Shown: positions 7,805 through 17,617, counted from the first letter of the stretch. The stretch is DNA of 42,918 nucleotides from Bacteroidales bacterium (GCA_007125585.1 SLCY01000038.1:1-42918); one strand, 5' to 3'. The notes: a model not told the origin generated them from the letters alone. Numbers and translations are program-made.

Positions 7805-8749
7805 TCATGCCTGTTCCAAAAAACGAAGGCAGTTGTCCTGGATTCGCTGATAAACATTCTCATTGGGGGTTTTAATGAACTTTTCGCCGGTTATTTTTTC
7901 GAAGAGTTCGATGTAACGGTCGGAGACCTGTTGTACGAACTCGTCGGACAGGTCAGGCACCGTTTGTCCTTCCTGGCCGTGAAACCCATGTTCCATAAGC
8001 CACTCCCTGACGAACTCCTTCGAAAGTTGTTTCTGGGGTTTTCCGGCGTTTAGCCTTTCCCTGTATCCATCCAGGTAAAAATAACGGGAAGAGTCGGGGG
8101 TATGGATCTCATCGATGAGTGTTATTTTACCCATTGCCATGCCAAATTCATACTTGGTATCTACCAGTATGAGTCCCATTTTTTTTGCCATTTCTGTCCC
8201 TCTCTGGAAAAGCTTCCGTGTATAGGTTTCCATCTGTTCATAATCTGCTTGTTTTACCAGTCCCTGGCTGAGGATCTCTTTTCTGGAGATATCCTCATCA
8301 TGGCCCACATCTGCTTTGGTCGTTGGTGTGATGATGGGGTCAGGGAAGGCTTCGTTCTCTTTCATCCCTTCGGGCAAGGCGACCCCGCACAGGCTGCGCT
8401 TCCCTTTTTTGTATTCGCGCCAGGCATGGCCGCACAGATATCCCCTGATCACCATCTCCACCTTGAACGGCTCACATAAAATGCCGGCAGTGACCATCGG
8501 GTCGGGCGTACCTGTTTTCCAGTTGGGCACAATATCGGCGGTGGCGTCAAGAAACCTGGCTGCGATCTGGTTCAAAACCTGTCCCTTGTAAGGTATGCCC
8601 CTGGGGAGCACCACATCAAACGCAGAGATCCGGTCGGTGACAACCATCAGCATGATCTTCTGGTCAATGGTATACACATCCCTGATCTTGCCCTTGTAGT
8701 ACCCGGTTTGCCGGGGAAACTGAAAATCGGTTTGAGTGATGGCATTCAT
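7805..8749 (-). CDS. purC: Phosphoribosylaminoimidazole-succinocarboxamide synthase (SAICAR synthetase)
   Basis: ATP-dependent ligation of aspartate to CAIR, a step of purine synthesis in the cytoplasm. The 314-residue length is the longer form of the enzyme. N-terminal [20 protein letters not shown] and [17 protein letters not shown] are the classic ATP-binding and SAICAR-synthetase signatures. [17 protein letters not shown] and [13 protein letters not shown] (about 195-207) complete the active site, followed by [14 protein letters not shown]. It is the same strand as phoH but 186 bases downstream, so co-transcription is uncertain. guaA, another purine gene, is 14 kb away. No purine riboswitch-like structure was recognised upstream. 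Confidence 0.97.
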   Translation of the reverse strand: MNAITQTDFQFPRQTGYYKGKIRDVYTIDQKIMLMVVTDRISAFDVVLPRGIPYKGQVLNQIAARFLDATADIVPNWKTGTPDPMVTAGILCEPFKVEMVIRGYLCGHAWREYKKGKRSLCGVALPEGMKENEAFPDPIITPTTKADVGHDEDISRKEILSQGLVKQADYEQMETYTRKLFQRGTEMAKKMGLILVDTKYEFGMAMGKITLIDEIHTPDSSRYFYLDGYRERLNAGKPQKQLSKEFVREWLMEHGFHGQEGQTVPDLSDEFVQQVSDRYIELFEKITGEKFIKTPNENVYQRIQDNCLRFLEQA

Positions 8750-8935
8750 GGTGTTGACATTTGGGTTGGTTTTGAAAGAAAGCCTTTATTGGTTAAGGGA
8801 TTGGGTTACTTTGGGTCGCCCTCCTGCCTGTCCTTTGGGGTGGCTGCCGTGATCCGGCCTTTGTTGTCCCGGGCTGAGACCATTCATCCCCCTGTCTGTG
8901 CAAGACGAGAGCGATCTGTGACCTCCGTGTACCAA

Positions 8936-9928
8936 TCATTCTTTATTTTTATGTTCATCGTGGTCTTTCTTCTTATCTGGTGAAACATGCTCATAGGCTT
9001 CAATGATGCGTGTTACCAGCTCGTGACGTATCACGTCCCTCTCGTTGAGAAAGACAAAGTCAATGCCTTTGATATGGTTCAGTATTTTAACGGCCCTGAG
9101 GAGTCCCGGGACCTGGCTTTTAGGCAGGTCGATCTGGGTGATGTCGCCGGTAATGATGAACCGGGCACTTTTCCCCATCCGGGTGAGGAACATTTTCAGC
9201 TGGTTTTCCGTGGCATTCTGAGCTTCGTCAAGTATGGCGAAAGCATTGTCGAGCGTTCTCCCTCTCATAAAGGCAAGGGGGGCGATCTCGATGGTCCCGT
9301 CTTCAAGATAGGTGGCCAGCCTGGCGGGTGGGATCATATCGCGCAATGCATCGTACAGGGGACGCAGGTACGGATCCAGCTTGTCTTTCAGGTCGCCGGG
9401 AAGGAAACCCAGGTTCTCGCCGGCTTCAACAGCGGGACGGGCAAGGATGATGCGCTTGACCTCCTTGTTTTTCAAAGCCCTTACCGCCAGCGCCACGGCA
9501 GTATATGTTTTTCCTGTACCCGCCGGACCGATCGCAAAGAGCATATCATGCTTTTTGGAACTCGTAACCATGCGACGCTGGTTGGGGGAACGGGCCTTGA
9601 TCGCCATGCCGTTGCGCCCGTAGAGCAACAACTCTCCGGTTTTGTCATCGCCCTGTACTTTCGCAGCATAACCATTGTCGTGGGCCATGATTTCCAGGAT
9701 GTTCTCCTCCGTGAGTTTGCCAAAACGCTCAAAATGAGCCAACATTAAATCAAACTTGCCTTTGAAAAAAGAGACCTCCTCGTTGTCACCAACCAGGATC
9801 AGCTCCTCTCCACGGGAGATCATCTTCAGCTTAGGGAATATATTTTTCAACAGTTGCAGCTTCTCTTCCCGCAGCCCGAAAATATCAGGCGGATGAACCC
9901 CCTCTATTTTTATTGTTTTTTCCCCCAT
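8936..9928 (-). CDS. phoH: PhoH family ATPase
   Basis: A P-loop ATPase of the PhoH/PhoL family, whose members are linked to RNA metabolism and ribosome biology. I start at ATG 9928 (MGEKTIKIEG), giving 330 residues; the 16 preceding ORF residues have no family look. Walker A GPAGTGKTYTA is near residue 133, Walker B FAILDEAQNAT near 234, and GDITQIDLPKSQVPGL follows as the sensor region. The N-terminal 100 residues have the usual small nucleic-acid-binding-like region seen in PhoH proteins. The C-terminus is a short charged tail rich in Lys, Asp and His. It is divergent from the SAM hydroxide adenosyltransferase gene. Confidence 0.93.
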   Translation of the reverse strand: MGEKTIKIEGVHPPDIFGLREEKLQLLKNIFPKLKMISRGEELILVGDNEEVSFFKGKFDLMLAHFERFGKLTEENILEIMAHDNGYAAKVQGDDKTGELLLYGRNGMAIKARSPNQRRMVTSSKKHDMLFAIGPAGTGKTYTAVALAVRALKNKEVKRIILARPAVEAGENLGFLPGDLKDKLDPYLRPLYDALRDMIPPARLATYLEDGTIEIAPLAFMRGRTLDNAFAILDEAQNATENQLKMFLTRMGKSARFIITGDITQIDLPKSQVPGLLRAVKILNHIKGIDFVFLNERDVIRHELVTRIIEAYEHVSPDKKKDHDEHKNKE

Positions 9929-10123
9929 TAATTCATTACTTTTGAATGAGCCAGGCAAGGAACAATGTTCATACAAAAAAGTCTTAAAATCAACATGTCA
10001 GGCCCCGTTTGACCTGTTTAATCCGATTATTAACACACAAATTGCAAAATAACAATATTTTTGTCAATAAATGTGAAGTTACACCGTCTTTTCTAACTTT
10101 ATGGAGGTTAGCATAACAAACAT

Positions 10124-10909
10124 ATGACAATCATTACCCTGACAAGCGACTGGGGTACCGGTAATCATTATGCAGGTGCCGTCAAGGGGGCGTTGTTGAA
10201 ACAACTGCCTGGAGCATTGATCGTTGACATCACGCACAACATTGCTTGTTTTGATATCATGCAGGCCAGCTTTGTGATAAAAAACGCATGGCCGGATTTC
10301 CCGGATGGCACCATTCATCTGATCGGGGTGAATACTGAAGGGGGCATTGACAGTCCGCACATCGCTGTGAAATTTCAGGGGCAGTTTTTTATTGGTGCCG
10401 ACAACGGCATTTTTTCTCTTCTGTTTGATGATAAACCACTTGAAGCCATCGAGCTCGACATTATACAAGATTCCGACTTTTTTACGTTCTCTACCCGTGA
10501 TGTATTTGTAAAGGCCACAGCGATGATCGCCACCGGAAAACCCTTTAGTGAAGCCGGACAACCTTATCCATCGCTGAATGAACGCTTTCTCTTCAAGCCT
10601 GTGGTATATCCCGGAAAGATCATCGCCAAGGTGATCTTTGTTGATCATTATGGAAATGCATTTGTGAACATAGATCAAAAATTGTTCAGAGATGTGGGGA
10701 TGGGCCGGGATTTTACGATCAGCTTTCGGGCTCCGGGAGATGGCATATCGAAGTTGCACCGTTCTTACTCCGACGTGGTACCCGGCGAAAAAGTTGCCTT
10801 GTTTGGAACCACAGGATTGCTTGAGATCGCTATCAACCAGGGGAAAGCTTCGTCGTTGCTGGGCCTGCAAATGAACGATGGCATCACTGTGGAATTTATG
10901 GAAGAATAG
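10124..10909 (+). CDS. S-adenosyl-L-methionine hydroxide adenosyltransferase (DUF62 / SAM-dependent chlorinase-fluorinase superfamily)
   Basis: Characterised DUF62 enzymes use water or hydroxide to cleave SAM to adenosine and methionine; the fold is that of fluorinase and chlorinase. This 261-residue protein has the expected opening ITLTSDWGTGNHYAGAVKG with the Asp of the active site. IVDITHNI, GTIHLIGVNTEGG and FIGADNGIFSLLF follow, then a C-terminal beta domain with VDHYGNAFVNI. No halogenase-specific neighbours are present, so hydrolysis is the safer call. The fused gldFG gene begins 6 bases after the stop, so they are probably one transcript. A near -7 box (TAACTTTA, 10094-10101) lies inside a small CTAAC/GTTAG dyad. 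The 263-residue minus ORF here is a shadow. Confidence 0.92.
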   Translation: MTIITLTSDWGTGNHYAGAVKGALLKQLPGALIVDITHNIACFDIMQASFVIKNAWPDFPDGTIHLIGVNTEGGIDSPHIAVKFQGQFFIGADNGIFSLLFDDKPLEAIELDIIQDSDFFTFSTRDVFVKATAMIATGKPFSEAGQPYPSLNERFLFKPVVYPGKIIAKVIFVDHYGNAFVNIDQKLFRDVGMGRDFTISFRAPGDGISKLHRSYSDVVPGEKVALFGTTGLLEIAINQGKASSLLGLQMNDGITVEFMEE

Positions 10910-10915
10910 CAGTTT

Positions 10916-13315
10916 ATGTGGGCATTATTTAAAAGAGAGCTGAACGGCTTTTTCAACAGCCTTATCGCCTATGTCGTTGTAGCGGTTTTTTTACTGATCA
11001 TGGGCCTGTTCCTATGGGTGTTCCCGGCTGAATTCAACATTGTTGAGTCTGGCTATGCCAACATTGATGGGCTGTTTGTCCTTGCTCCCTTTGTCTTCAT
11101 CTTCATGATCCCGGCCATCACCATGCGGTTCTTTGCGGAGGAGAAACGTACGGGAACCATTGAGATGCTGATGACCAAACCGGTCACCGACCTGCAACTG
11201 GTTCTGGCCAAATATTTTGCCGGAGTAGCCCTTATTGTGGTTGCCTTGCTACCCACGCTGGTATATCTGATTACAGTGTATTTGTTTGCTGCTCCTCCCG
11301 GGGTGGATATGGGGGGTGCCTGGGGGTCATATATTGGATTGCTGTTTCTGGGGATGGTTTTCGTAGCCATCGGTCTCTTTGCCTCTGCCTTGACAGAGAA
11401 CCAGATCGTGGCATTTATCATCGCCCTCTTTCTTTCCGGTTTTCTGTTCATTGGCTTTGAAATGGTTCATTCCCTGGAGTTCCTGGGCAGAATGGACATG
11501 TTTGTCAGGGACCTGGGTTTGTTTTCCCATTATTCTTCCCTGGGGAGGGGGGTGATTGACAGCAGGGATGTACTTTATTTCCTGGGGGTGATCGTTGTAT
11601 TCGTCGCACTGGCACAACTGCAAATAGTCAGAAAGAATACCTTGCGACCGGCCGGCATTCGCTTTCTCACGATAGCCCTCCTGGTGATCGCTATAAATAT
11701 TATTGGCACAGTACGGTTTCAACGGTTAGACCTTACCAGTGAAAAGAGATATTCGCTTACACGGGCAACAAAGAAGATGCTTCGCGACCTGGATGACATT
11801 GTGTATTTTAAAGTCTACCTGGATGGGAGCCTCCCTGTAGAGTTCCGTCGCCTGCGCAATGATACCCGCGAGATGCTCGACGAATTCAGCGCCTATTCAG
11901 ACCATATCCAGTTTCAGTTTATCAGCCCCTCCGATGAAGTGAACGACGACCCACAGCGCCTGCAGCAGTTTTACCTTACGTTGTCCGCAAAAGGGCTGGA
12001 GCCCGCACAGATCCAAATGAGGGCAGGTGACGGAACATCACAGCGGGTCATCTTTCCGGGTGCATTGGTTTCCTATAAAGACCGGGAAGTGCCCCTGCAC
12101 CTTCTGCAAGACCATCTTGGCTTGTCCATCCGCGAAGTGCTCCACAACTCATCCCTGGCCCTGGAGTACAACCTGGCCGCCACCATACGCCAACTAACCG
12201 CTGACAAAAAAGAAAGCATAGCATTCCTTGAAGGTCATGATGAACTCGGTCCGCGATATGTGGCCTCTATAACAGAATCGCTAAAAAGGTTTTACAACGT
12301 GGAGAGGGTTGAAATAGCATCCGGATACCAGAACATCATGGATTATCAGACCCTGATATCGGCAAAACCAAGAAAACCTTTCACTGAAGAAGAGAAGTTT
12401 GTCCTGGATCAATTCCTCATGAATGGAGGCTCCATGTTATGGCTGGTGGACCCGGTGTTTGCTGACATGGACAGTTTACATCATGCACGGGAAACCATTG
12501 GCATGGCAACGGACATCAACATGGATGATTTCTTTTTCAGGTACGGTGTGCGGCTGAACCCGGTGTTGATAAAGGACCTGAATGCCGCCCCACTTCCGGT
12601 CACCACAGGCCCTGTGGCCGGAAGACCGCAGATAAACCTGCTCCCCTGGTATTTTTTCCCTGCCATCACACCCACTGCCGATCACGAGATCGTAAAGCAT
12701 CTCAATGTGATCCGGACCGAGTTCATCAGCAGCATCGACACGGTAGAAGCCCCCGGCATAGACAAACACATCCTGTTGGCGTCATCACCCTATACCCGGG
12801 TGATGCCTGTGCCTGTGCTTATCAGCCTGGATATTCTGCAGCAGCCAGTGGATGAATCCCTCTACAGCGGTCCCCCCCAGACTGTAGCTGTTTTGCTGGA
12901 GGGCAGCTTTGAGTCACTTTTCCGAAACCGCCTGATGCCCCGCGTGGAGATGCCCGACGACTTTCAAAGACGTGATACCGGTCTGCCTGCCTCAATGATC
13001 GTGGTCGCAGATGGCGATATGATCAGAAACCAGTTTGGAAGCGACGGAAGGCCATTGCCCCTTGGATATGACAGGTATTCCGGACAAACGTTTGGCAATA
13101 AGGACTTTATTATGAATGCCGTGAATTATCTTACCGATGATTCGGGCATCATCGAAGCCCGTGCAAAAGATATCCGACTCCGTTTGCTGGATGAACAGCG
13201 GGTCAAGAACCATCAGATGAGGTTACAGGTCCTGAACACCTCACTGCCTGTCCTGTTGATACTCGCTTTCGGTGCGATCAGGCTGGCGTGGAGAAAAAGA
13301 CGCTATACACGATAG
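10916..13315 (+). CDS. Fused GldF-GldG ABC-2 type transporter protein
   Basis: One continuous 799-residue frame joins two proteins that are separate in Flavobacterium gliding bacteria. Residues 1 to about 243 are the GldF permease: six hydrophobic segments and FFAEEKRTGTIEMLMTKPVT, the ABC-2 coupling region. The rest is GldG: a membrane helix (about 250-265), RFQRLDLTSEKRYSLTRAT, a long extracytoplasmic domain, and a C-terminal helix before RKRRYTR. In F. johnsoniae GldA, GldF and GldG form an ABC transporter needed for gliding; in non-gliding relatives the role is unknown. No GldA-type ATPase is in this window. It overlaps neither neighbour, with 6 bases before it and 10 after it to the DUF4340 gene. 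Confidence 0.92.
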   Translation: MWALFKRELNGFFNSLIAYVVVAVFLLIMGLFLWVFPAEFNIVESGYANIDGLFVLAPFVFIFMIPAITMRFFAEEKRTGTIEMLMTKPVTDLQLVLAKYFAGVALIVVALLPTLVYLITVYLFAAPPGVDMGGAWGSYIGLLFLGMVFVAIGLFASALTENQIVAFIIALFLSGFLFIGFEMVHSLEFLGRMDMFVRDLGLFSHYSSLGRGVIDSRDVLYFLGVIVVFVALAQLQIVRKNTLRPAGIRFLTIALLVIAINIIGTVRFQRLDLTSEKRYSLTRATKKMLRDLDDIVYFKVYLDGSLPVEFRRLRNDTREMLDEFSAYSDHIQFQFISPSDEVNDDPQRLQQFYLTLSAKGLEPAQIQMRAGDGTSQRVIFPGALVSYKDREVPLHLLQDHLGLSIREVLHNSSLALEYNLAATIRQLTADKKESIAFLEGHDELGPRYVASITESLKRFYNVERVEIASGYQNIMDYQTLISAKPRKPFTEEEKFVLDQFLMNGGSMLWLVDPVFADMDSLHHARETIGMATDINMDDFFFRYGVRLNPVLIKDLNAAPLPVTTGPVAGRPQINLLPWYFFPAITPTADHEIVKHLNVIRTEFISSIDTVEAPGIDKHILLASSPYTRVMPVPVLISLDILQQPVDESLYSGPPQTVAVLLEGSFESLFRNRLMPRVEMPDDFQRRDTGLPASMIVVADGDMIRNQFGSDGRPLPLGYDRYSGQTFGNKDFIMNAVNYLTDDSGIIEARAKDIRLRLLDEQRVKNHQMRLQVLNTSLPVLLILAFGAIRLAWRKRRYTR

Positions 13316-13325
13316 TCACTGTATA

Positions 13326-14435
13326 ATGAAAAATATAAAATTGTGGCTGCCCCTGGTTTTGTCCCTGATGGGATTGGCCATTGCTGTATATGTTCTGTTC
13401 TCAGATGGTGCAGGCGACCTATTGCAGTCCGGCGACTTTCGTATTGACCCCAAGGAACAAGTAAGCAAGCTGACGCTCAGCGATCAGCAAGGCAATATGG
13501 TGCAGATTGAAAACACCGGTGAAGGACTATGGGTGTTGAACAATATCGGTCCTGCCAACATGGCTGCCATGAGAGACATTCTTTCAACATTGCAGCGGAT
13601 GGATGTTCGCCGCCCTGTTCCTTTGGAAAGAAAAGATGAGGTAATGGAGCAGCTTTCCAATGAGGGGGTGGTCGTGGAGGTATTTGCGACCAGCCATTGG
13701 ATAAGCCTGCCGGGAGACATTCGTTTGTGGCCACGCCAGAAAAAGATACGAACATTTTTTGTCGGCAGGAATACCGGCGATGGGGAAGCTACCTACATGC
13801 TATTGATGAATGCCGGACGTCCGGTTGAAATATATCTTCCCGGCGTATCCGGAGGCATAAAGGAGGTTTTTGTTCCCAAAGAGCATCTCTGGAGAGACCC
13901 CGTGGTTTTGAGGCTGCCCCCCGGCCAGATAAAAAACATCCGGCTCCTTTGGCCGGACAATCGACAGGGGTCGTTTGAAATAAAGCATGATGCGGATGAA
14001 GGTTACCGGATAAAAAACCATCTGGGGGAACCCCTGGAAAGGTCCGCCATCTGTCCGGAACGCCTCGAAAGGTACGTAACAACTTTTTCTAAACTATACC
14101 ATGAGCGGCTAATACCGGGATCCGGAACAAACCCGCCCCGAGACATGGTATCTGTTGATGGACCCTTCCTGGAGATCGTGGTCACTGACATTGACGGGAA
14201 CGAGACCTTGATGCAGTTTTTCAGGCGCTATCCGCCCGGAGATGGGTCCTTGGTTTCATCAAGGCGTGATCATGACCCCAATCGTTTTTACCTCAGGAAA
14301 GACCGCGGCGATTATGCACTTGCGCAATATTTTGTTTTCCAGCCAGTCATGCGCCCCCTGTCGTGGTTTCTCACAGAAAATGACCAGTCAATAAAAAAAA
14401 ATCAGATAAACCAGGAAAATTTATCAGAATCTTAA
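13326..14435 (+). CDS. DUF4340-like protein, partner of the GldFG transporter
   Basis: I start at ATG 13326 (MKNIKLWLPL) 10 bases after the gldFG stop; the track's extra 18 residues overlap gldFG and lack sense. The product is 369 residues. A single N-terminal membrane helix (about 5-25) is followed by an extracytoplasmic region opening FRIDPKEQVSKLTLSDQQG and WVLNN, the repeating strand pattern of DUF4340 proteins. Later comes IRLLWPDNRQGSFEI. DUF4340 genes commonly sit beside GldG-like ABC-2 systems, and this one does. It is probably an accessory component on the outer face of the inner membrane. The biochemical role is unknown. Confidence 0.75.
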   Translation: MKNIKLWLPLVLSLMGLAIAVYVLFSDGAGDLLQSGDFRIDPKEQVSKLTLSDQQGNMVQIENTGEGLWVLNNIGPANMAAMRDILSTLQRMDVRRPVPLERKDEVMEQLSNEGVVVEVFATSHWISLPGDIRLWPRQKKIRTFFVGRNTGDGEATYMLLMNAGRPVEIYLPGVSGGIKEVFVPKEHLWRDPVVLRLPPGQIKNIRLLWPDNRQGSFEIKHDADEGYRIKNHLGEPLERSAICPERLERYVTTFSKLYHERLIPGSGTNPPRDMVSVDGPFLEIVVTDIDGNETLMQFFRRYPPGDGSLVSSRRDHDPNRFYLRKDRGDYALAQYFVFQPVMRPLSWFLTENDQSIKKNQINQENLSES

Positions 14436-14455
14436 GATCATTTTTAATAAAAGGC

Positions 14456-14463
14456 TATATTTG
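14456..14463 (+). promoter_or_regulatory. Candidate -7 box TATATTTG for dnaN
   Basis: TATATTTG matches TAnnTTTG and ends 26 bases before the dnaN ATG, in the 54-base gap after the DUF4340 gene. It would let dnaN be transcribed independently of the transporter operon. Confidence 0.55.
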
Positions 14464-14489
14464 CTATTCATTTCAAAATCAGGAAACCT

Positions 14490-15614
14490 ATGAAGTTCAT
14501 TGTATCCAGCTCATTATTGCTCAAGCAATTGCAAGCAATCAGCGGTGTGCTGAGCGCCAACAACACCCTGCCCATTCTCGACAACTTTTTGTTTGAGTTA
14601 ACCGACTCAGAGATAAAGATATCGGCTTCCGACCTGGAAACCACCATGACTTCCCGCATCAATGTGGATATGGCTGAAGGGGAGGGGGATGTGGCGATCC
14701 CTGCCAAGATATTATTGGATACCCTGAAAACTTTTTCTGATATTCCTGTAACACTGGATATAGACCCTGAAAACTTTGGGGTGACGCTGACGGCCGGAGA
14801 CGGAAAATACCGTTTGGCTGGGCAGAACGGTGAAGAATATCCAAAGGTTCCCCCCATCGAAGATGCAGCTACTGTTTCCATTGAGTCAGATATCCTTTAT
14901 CAGGCCATTTCGAAGACCATATTTGCCGCCAGCACCGATGACCTCCGTCCGGTAATGGCCGGTGTATACTGTGAGCTATCAGACGAAGGGACCATCTTTG
15001 TGGCAACCGATGCCCATAAACTGGTACGTTACCGTCGCAACGACGTGAAAGCGTCTGAAACAGCAAGCTTCATACTCCCGAAAAAACCCCTTAACCAGCT
15101 TCGCCAGATTCTGCTGCACGACGAAATGCCTGTACAAATTGAATACAGCGATACCAATGCACGGTTTACCTTCAAAAATATTATCATGACATGCCGCCTC
15201 ATCGAAGGCAAATACCCCAATTATTCAGCGGTGATCCCTTCCAGCAATCCCAACAAGATGACGGTAGACCGCCAGCCCTTCCTCAATGCCATCAAGAGGG
15301 TGTCAATCTTTTCAAACCAGACCACCTATCAGGTGAAGTTCAAAATTGCCGGAAGCGAACTAACCCTATTGGCCGAGGACCTGGATTATAGCAATGAAGC
15401 CCACGAACGCCTGTCGTGCCATTACGACGGCACAGACCTTGAGATCGGGTTCAACAGCAAGTTTATGGTAGAGATGCTCAACAACCTGGGCACCGAGCAG
15501 GTGATGCTGGAAATGTCAGAGCCAAACCGCGCCGGATTGATCACGCCCGTCAACAACGAGAATAAAGACGAAGATATCCTGATGCTGGTGATGCCGGTAA
15601 TGCTGGGGGCGTGA
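14490..15614 (+). CDS. dnaN: DNA polymerase III beta subunit (sliding clamp)
   Basis: The ring-shaped processivity clamp of the replicase. At 374 residues it has the usual length and three clamp domains. Diagnostic segments are MKFIVSSSLLLKQLQAISGV at the start, then NTLPILDNFLFE, AGQNGEEYPKVP, RPVMAGVYCEL, VATDAHKLVRYRR and LIEGKYPNYSAVIP, with an LMPVMLGA-like tail (MLVMPVMLGA). dnaA, recF and gyrB are not adjacent, so this is not evidence of the replication origin. It follows the GldFG-DUF4340 genes on the same strand and has its own candidate promoter. It converges with the ABC-F gene with a 109-base gap in which only a weak 4-bp CTGG/CCAG stem followed by a T-run was seen. Confidence 0.98.
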   Translation: MKFIVSSSLLLKQLQAISGVLSANNTLPILDNFLFELTDSEIKISASDLETTMTSRINVDMAEGEGDVAIPAKILLDTLKTFSDIPVTLDIDPENFGVTLTAGDGKYRLAGQNGEEYPKVPPIEDAATVSIESDILYQAISKTIFAASTDDLRPVMAGVYCELSDEGTIFVATDAHKLVRYRRNDVKASETASFILPKKPLNQLRQILLHDEMPVQIEYSDTNARFTFKNIIMTCRLIEGKYPNYSAVIPSSNPNKMTVDRQPFLNAIKRVSIFSNQTTYQVKFKIAGSELTLLAEDLDYSNEAHERLSCHYDGTDLEIGFNSKFMVEMLNNLGTEQVMLEMSEPNRAGLITPVNNENKDEDILMLVMPVMLGA

Positions 15615-15723
15615 CTGGTGAGCCGATACCATAACCAACCCTGGTAAAACGCCTGGACTGACCCAGCGGCCTTTTTCCCCTGCGGGCGATACAACAACCC
15701 TGACCACAGGCGAAACGAAGCTG

Positions 15724-17613
15724 TCAGATCAACTCGGACAGTTCCAGCCAACGGTCTGTTTTTTCATTTATGAGGGCTTCCGTTTCCTGAAATCGTTTGG
15801 ATGCTTTGACCAGTTCCTCCGGGGACAAGTGGCCTGCGTTCATTTTTTCCAGCAATTGTATTTTTTCTGTTTCAAGCTTCTGAATCGCTGCATCCAGCAA
15901 CTCAAACTCTTTTTCTTCCTTATAGCTTGGCTTTTTCTTTTCACGCGGGCGAACCGTTCTTACCGTTTTCTCATCCTTTCTTGTTTTTTTCCCTGCAGGG
16001 GTTGTTTGTTGCTGTTTCTTGCGATAAGCTGTATAGTTTCCGGGAAAGTCCTTGATGTCACCAACATTTTTGAAGACGAACAGATGGTCAGAAAGCCGGT
16101 CGAGAAAGTACCTGTCGTGCGAAACGATGACCAGGCAGCCCTGGTAACGAAGCAGGTAATCTTCCAGCAGGTTCAGTGTGTCAATGTCCAGGTCGTTGGT
16201 GGGCTCATCCAGGATGAGGAAATTAGGGTTCTTTATGAGGACTGTCAGCAAATATAACCGGCGTTTTTCCCCTCCGCTGAGTTTTTCAACCCTGTCGTGG
16301 TGCATATGGTTTGGAAAATTGAAGTAGCGGAGAAACTGCGCTGCACTCATCCAATGGTCCTTGTCCATACGAATGCGTTCGGCATGATCGGTGATCACCT
16401 CTATGACCTTTTTGTGGTTCTCTGCCTTGATCCCTTCTTGCCGGAAATAGCCAAACTGAATGGTTTCGCCGGTGATCACCTTTCCGGCATCTGGCTGAAC
16501 AGCCCGGGTGATGATATTCAGCAGGGTGCTTTTGCCGGTGCCATTCGGCCCAACGACCCCAACCCTTTCCCCCCTGTTGAATACATGGGAGAAGTCATGG
16601 ACCACGGCTATAGAATCATAGGATTTGCGGACATTCTGTAGCTCCAGGACCTTCTTCCCAAGACGGGCCATGTCCATCCGTATCTCTCCTGCACCTGCCT
16701 CCTGTTGTTTTGCCGCCTTGTCTGTTAACTCATGAAAAGCCTGTATCCTGGCTTTGGACTTGGTGGTACGTGCAGGCGGACTTCGACGCATCCATTCTGT
16801 TTCCCTGCGCAGCAGGTTGATGGCCTTTTCGTTTTGGCTTGCCTCAGCATTTTTCCGCTCTTGTTTCTTTTCAAGGTAATGGGCGTAACCGCCTTTGTAA
16901 GTATGGATGATGCCATTTTCCATCTCTAAGATCTCATTGCATACCGAATCAAGAAAATAGCGGTCGTGGGTCACCATCAGCAGGGTGATCTTCTGCCGGG
17001 ACAAGAAAGCTTCCAGCCACTCGATCATGGAGATGTCCAGGTGGTTTGTCGGTTCATCCAGCAGCACAAAACCGGGTTCCTCGATGAGGATCCTGGCCAG
17101 TGCCAGCCTTTTCACCTGTCCGCCCGAGAGGCTCTTTACTTTTGCCCTCAGGTTGCCGACCTTCAGCATGGTGAGGATCTGTTTGACACGTTGTTCGTAG
17201 TCCCATGCCTGCAGGGAATCCATACGCTCTATCTGTTTTTGCAGTTCGCCGGCTTTGGCCGGGTCGTTTGCGTTGCCTGCCTCCCCCATGAACTCTTCAT
17301 AGGACCGGATGGCACGTGTCTGCTCGTTATCGACCGACAACAGGGCTTCAGAAACACTCAATCCCGGGTCGAAGGAGGGCTCCTGGGGCAGGTAAGCAAT
17401 GCGGAGCCCGGTCTTGTAAGTGCAATACCCCTCATCGGGCTGATCCAGACCGGCAAGAATATTCAGCAAGGTCGTCTTGCCGGTCCCGTTACGGGCGATC
17501 AGGGCCACCTTTTGACCCTGGGCAATGCTTAGTGAAATGCCCTGAAACAACACCTTCTCACCGTATGCTTTGCTGATATCTTTGGCCTGGATGGCATTGA
17601 CCGGTTCCATCAT
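15724..17613 (-). CDS. ABC-F family ATPase, Uup-like
   Basis: A cytoplasmic ABC protein with two ATPase domains and no membrane segments; ABC-F proteins act on ribosomes or DNA intermediates. Domain 1 has Walker A ARNGTGKTTLLN and signature LSGGQVKRLALARI; domain 2 has GPNGTGKSTLLN and LSGGEKRRLYLL. The linker contains RRETEWMRRSPPARTTKSKA, typical of Uup. The C-terminal 70 residues are a charged coiled coil, as in Uup. I start at ATG 17613 because the TACCTTTG box ends only 4 bases upstream; the track start at 17640 would lie upstream of the transcript. ATG 17610 is equally possible. The product is 629 residues. Not GldA, which is a single-domain transporter ATPase. Confidence 0.93.
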   Translation of the reverse strand: MMEPVNAIQAKDISKAYGEKVLFQGISLSIAQGQKVALIARNGTGKTTLLNILAGLDQPDEGYCTYKTGLRIAYLPQEPSFDPGLSVSEALLSVDNEQTRAIRSYEEFMGEAGNANDPAKAGELQKQIERMDSLQAWDYEQRVKQILTMLKVGNLRAKVKSLSGGQVKRLALARILIEEPGFVLLDEPTNHLDISMIEWLEAFLSRQKITLLMVTHDRYFLDSVCNEILEMENGIIHTYKGGYAHYLEKKQERKNAEASQNEKAINLLRRETEWMRRSPPARTTKSKARIQAFHELTDKAAKQQEAGAGEIRMDMARLGKKVLELQNVRKSYDSIAVVHDFSHVFNRGERVGVVGPNGTGKSTLLNIITRAVQPDAGKVITGETIQFGYFRQEGIKAENHKKVIEVITDHAERIRMDKDHWMSAAQFLRYFNFPNHMHHDRVEKLSGGEKRRLYLLTVLIKNPNFLILDEPTNDLDIDTLNLLEDYLLRYQGCLVIVSHDRYFLDRLSDHLFVFKNVGDIKDFPGNYTAYRKKQQQTTPAGKKTRKDEKTVRTVRPREKKKPSYKEEKEFELLDAAIQKLETEKIQLLEKMNAGHLSPEELVKASKRFQETEALINEKTDRWLELSELI

Positions 17614-17617
17614 CCTG

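Noticed and set aside
10079-10870. 263-residue minus-strand ORF
   Set aside because: Complete shadow of the SAM hydroxide adenosyltransferase, whose family motifs are clear on the + strand.
10124-10909. Fluorinase or chlorinase
   Set aside because: Superfamily membership fits, but nothing seen marks halide use and there are no halometabolite genes nearby; the hydroxide transferase is the common bacterial form.
14436-14489. Replication origin next to dnaN
   Set aside because: No cluster of DnaA boxes seen, and dnaA, recF or gyrB are not adjacent. dnaN alone is not evidence for oriC.
15640-15680. Terminator for dnaN (CTGG/CCAG stem then a T-run)
   Set aside because: The stem is only 4 bp and the T-run is several bases away; too weak to call.
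15724-17613. The ABC ATPase as the missing GldA of the GldFG system
   Set aside because: It has two ATPase domains, a Uup-type linker and a coiled-coil tail, and is on the opposite strand; GldA is a single-domain transporter ATPase.
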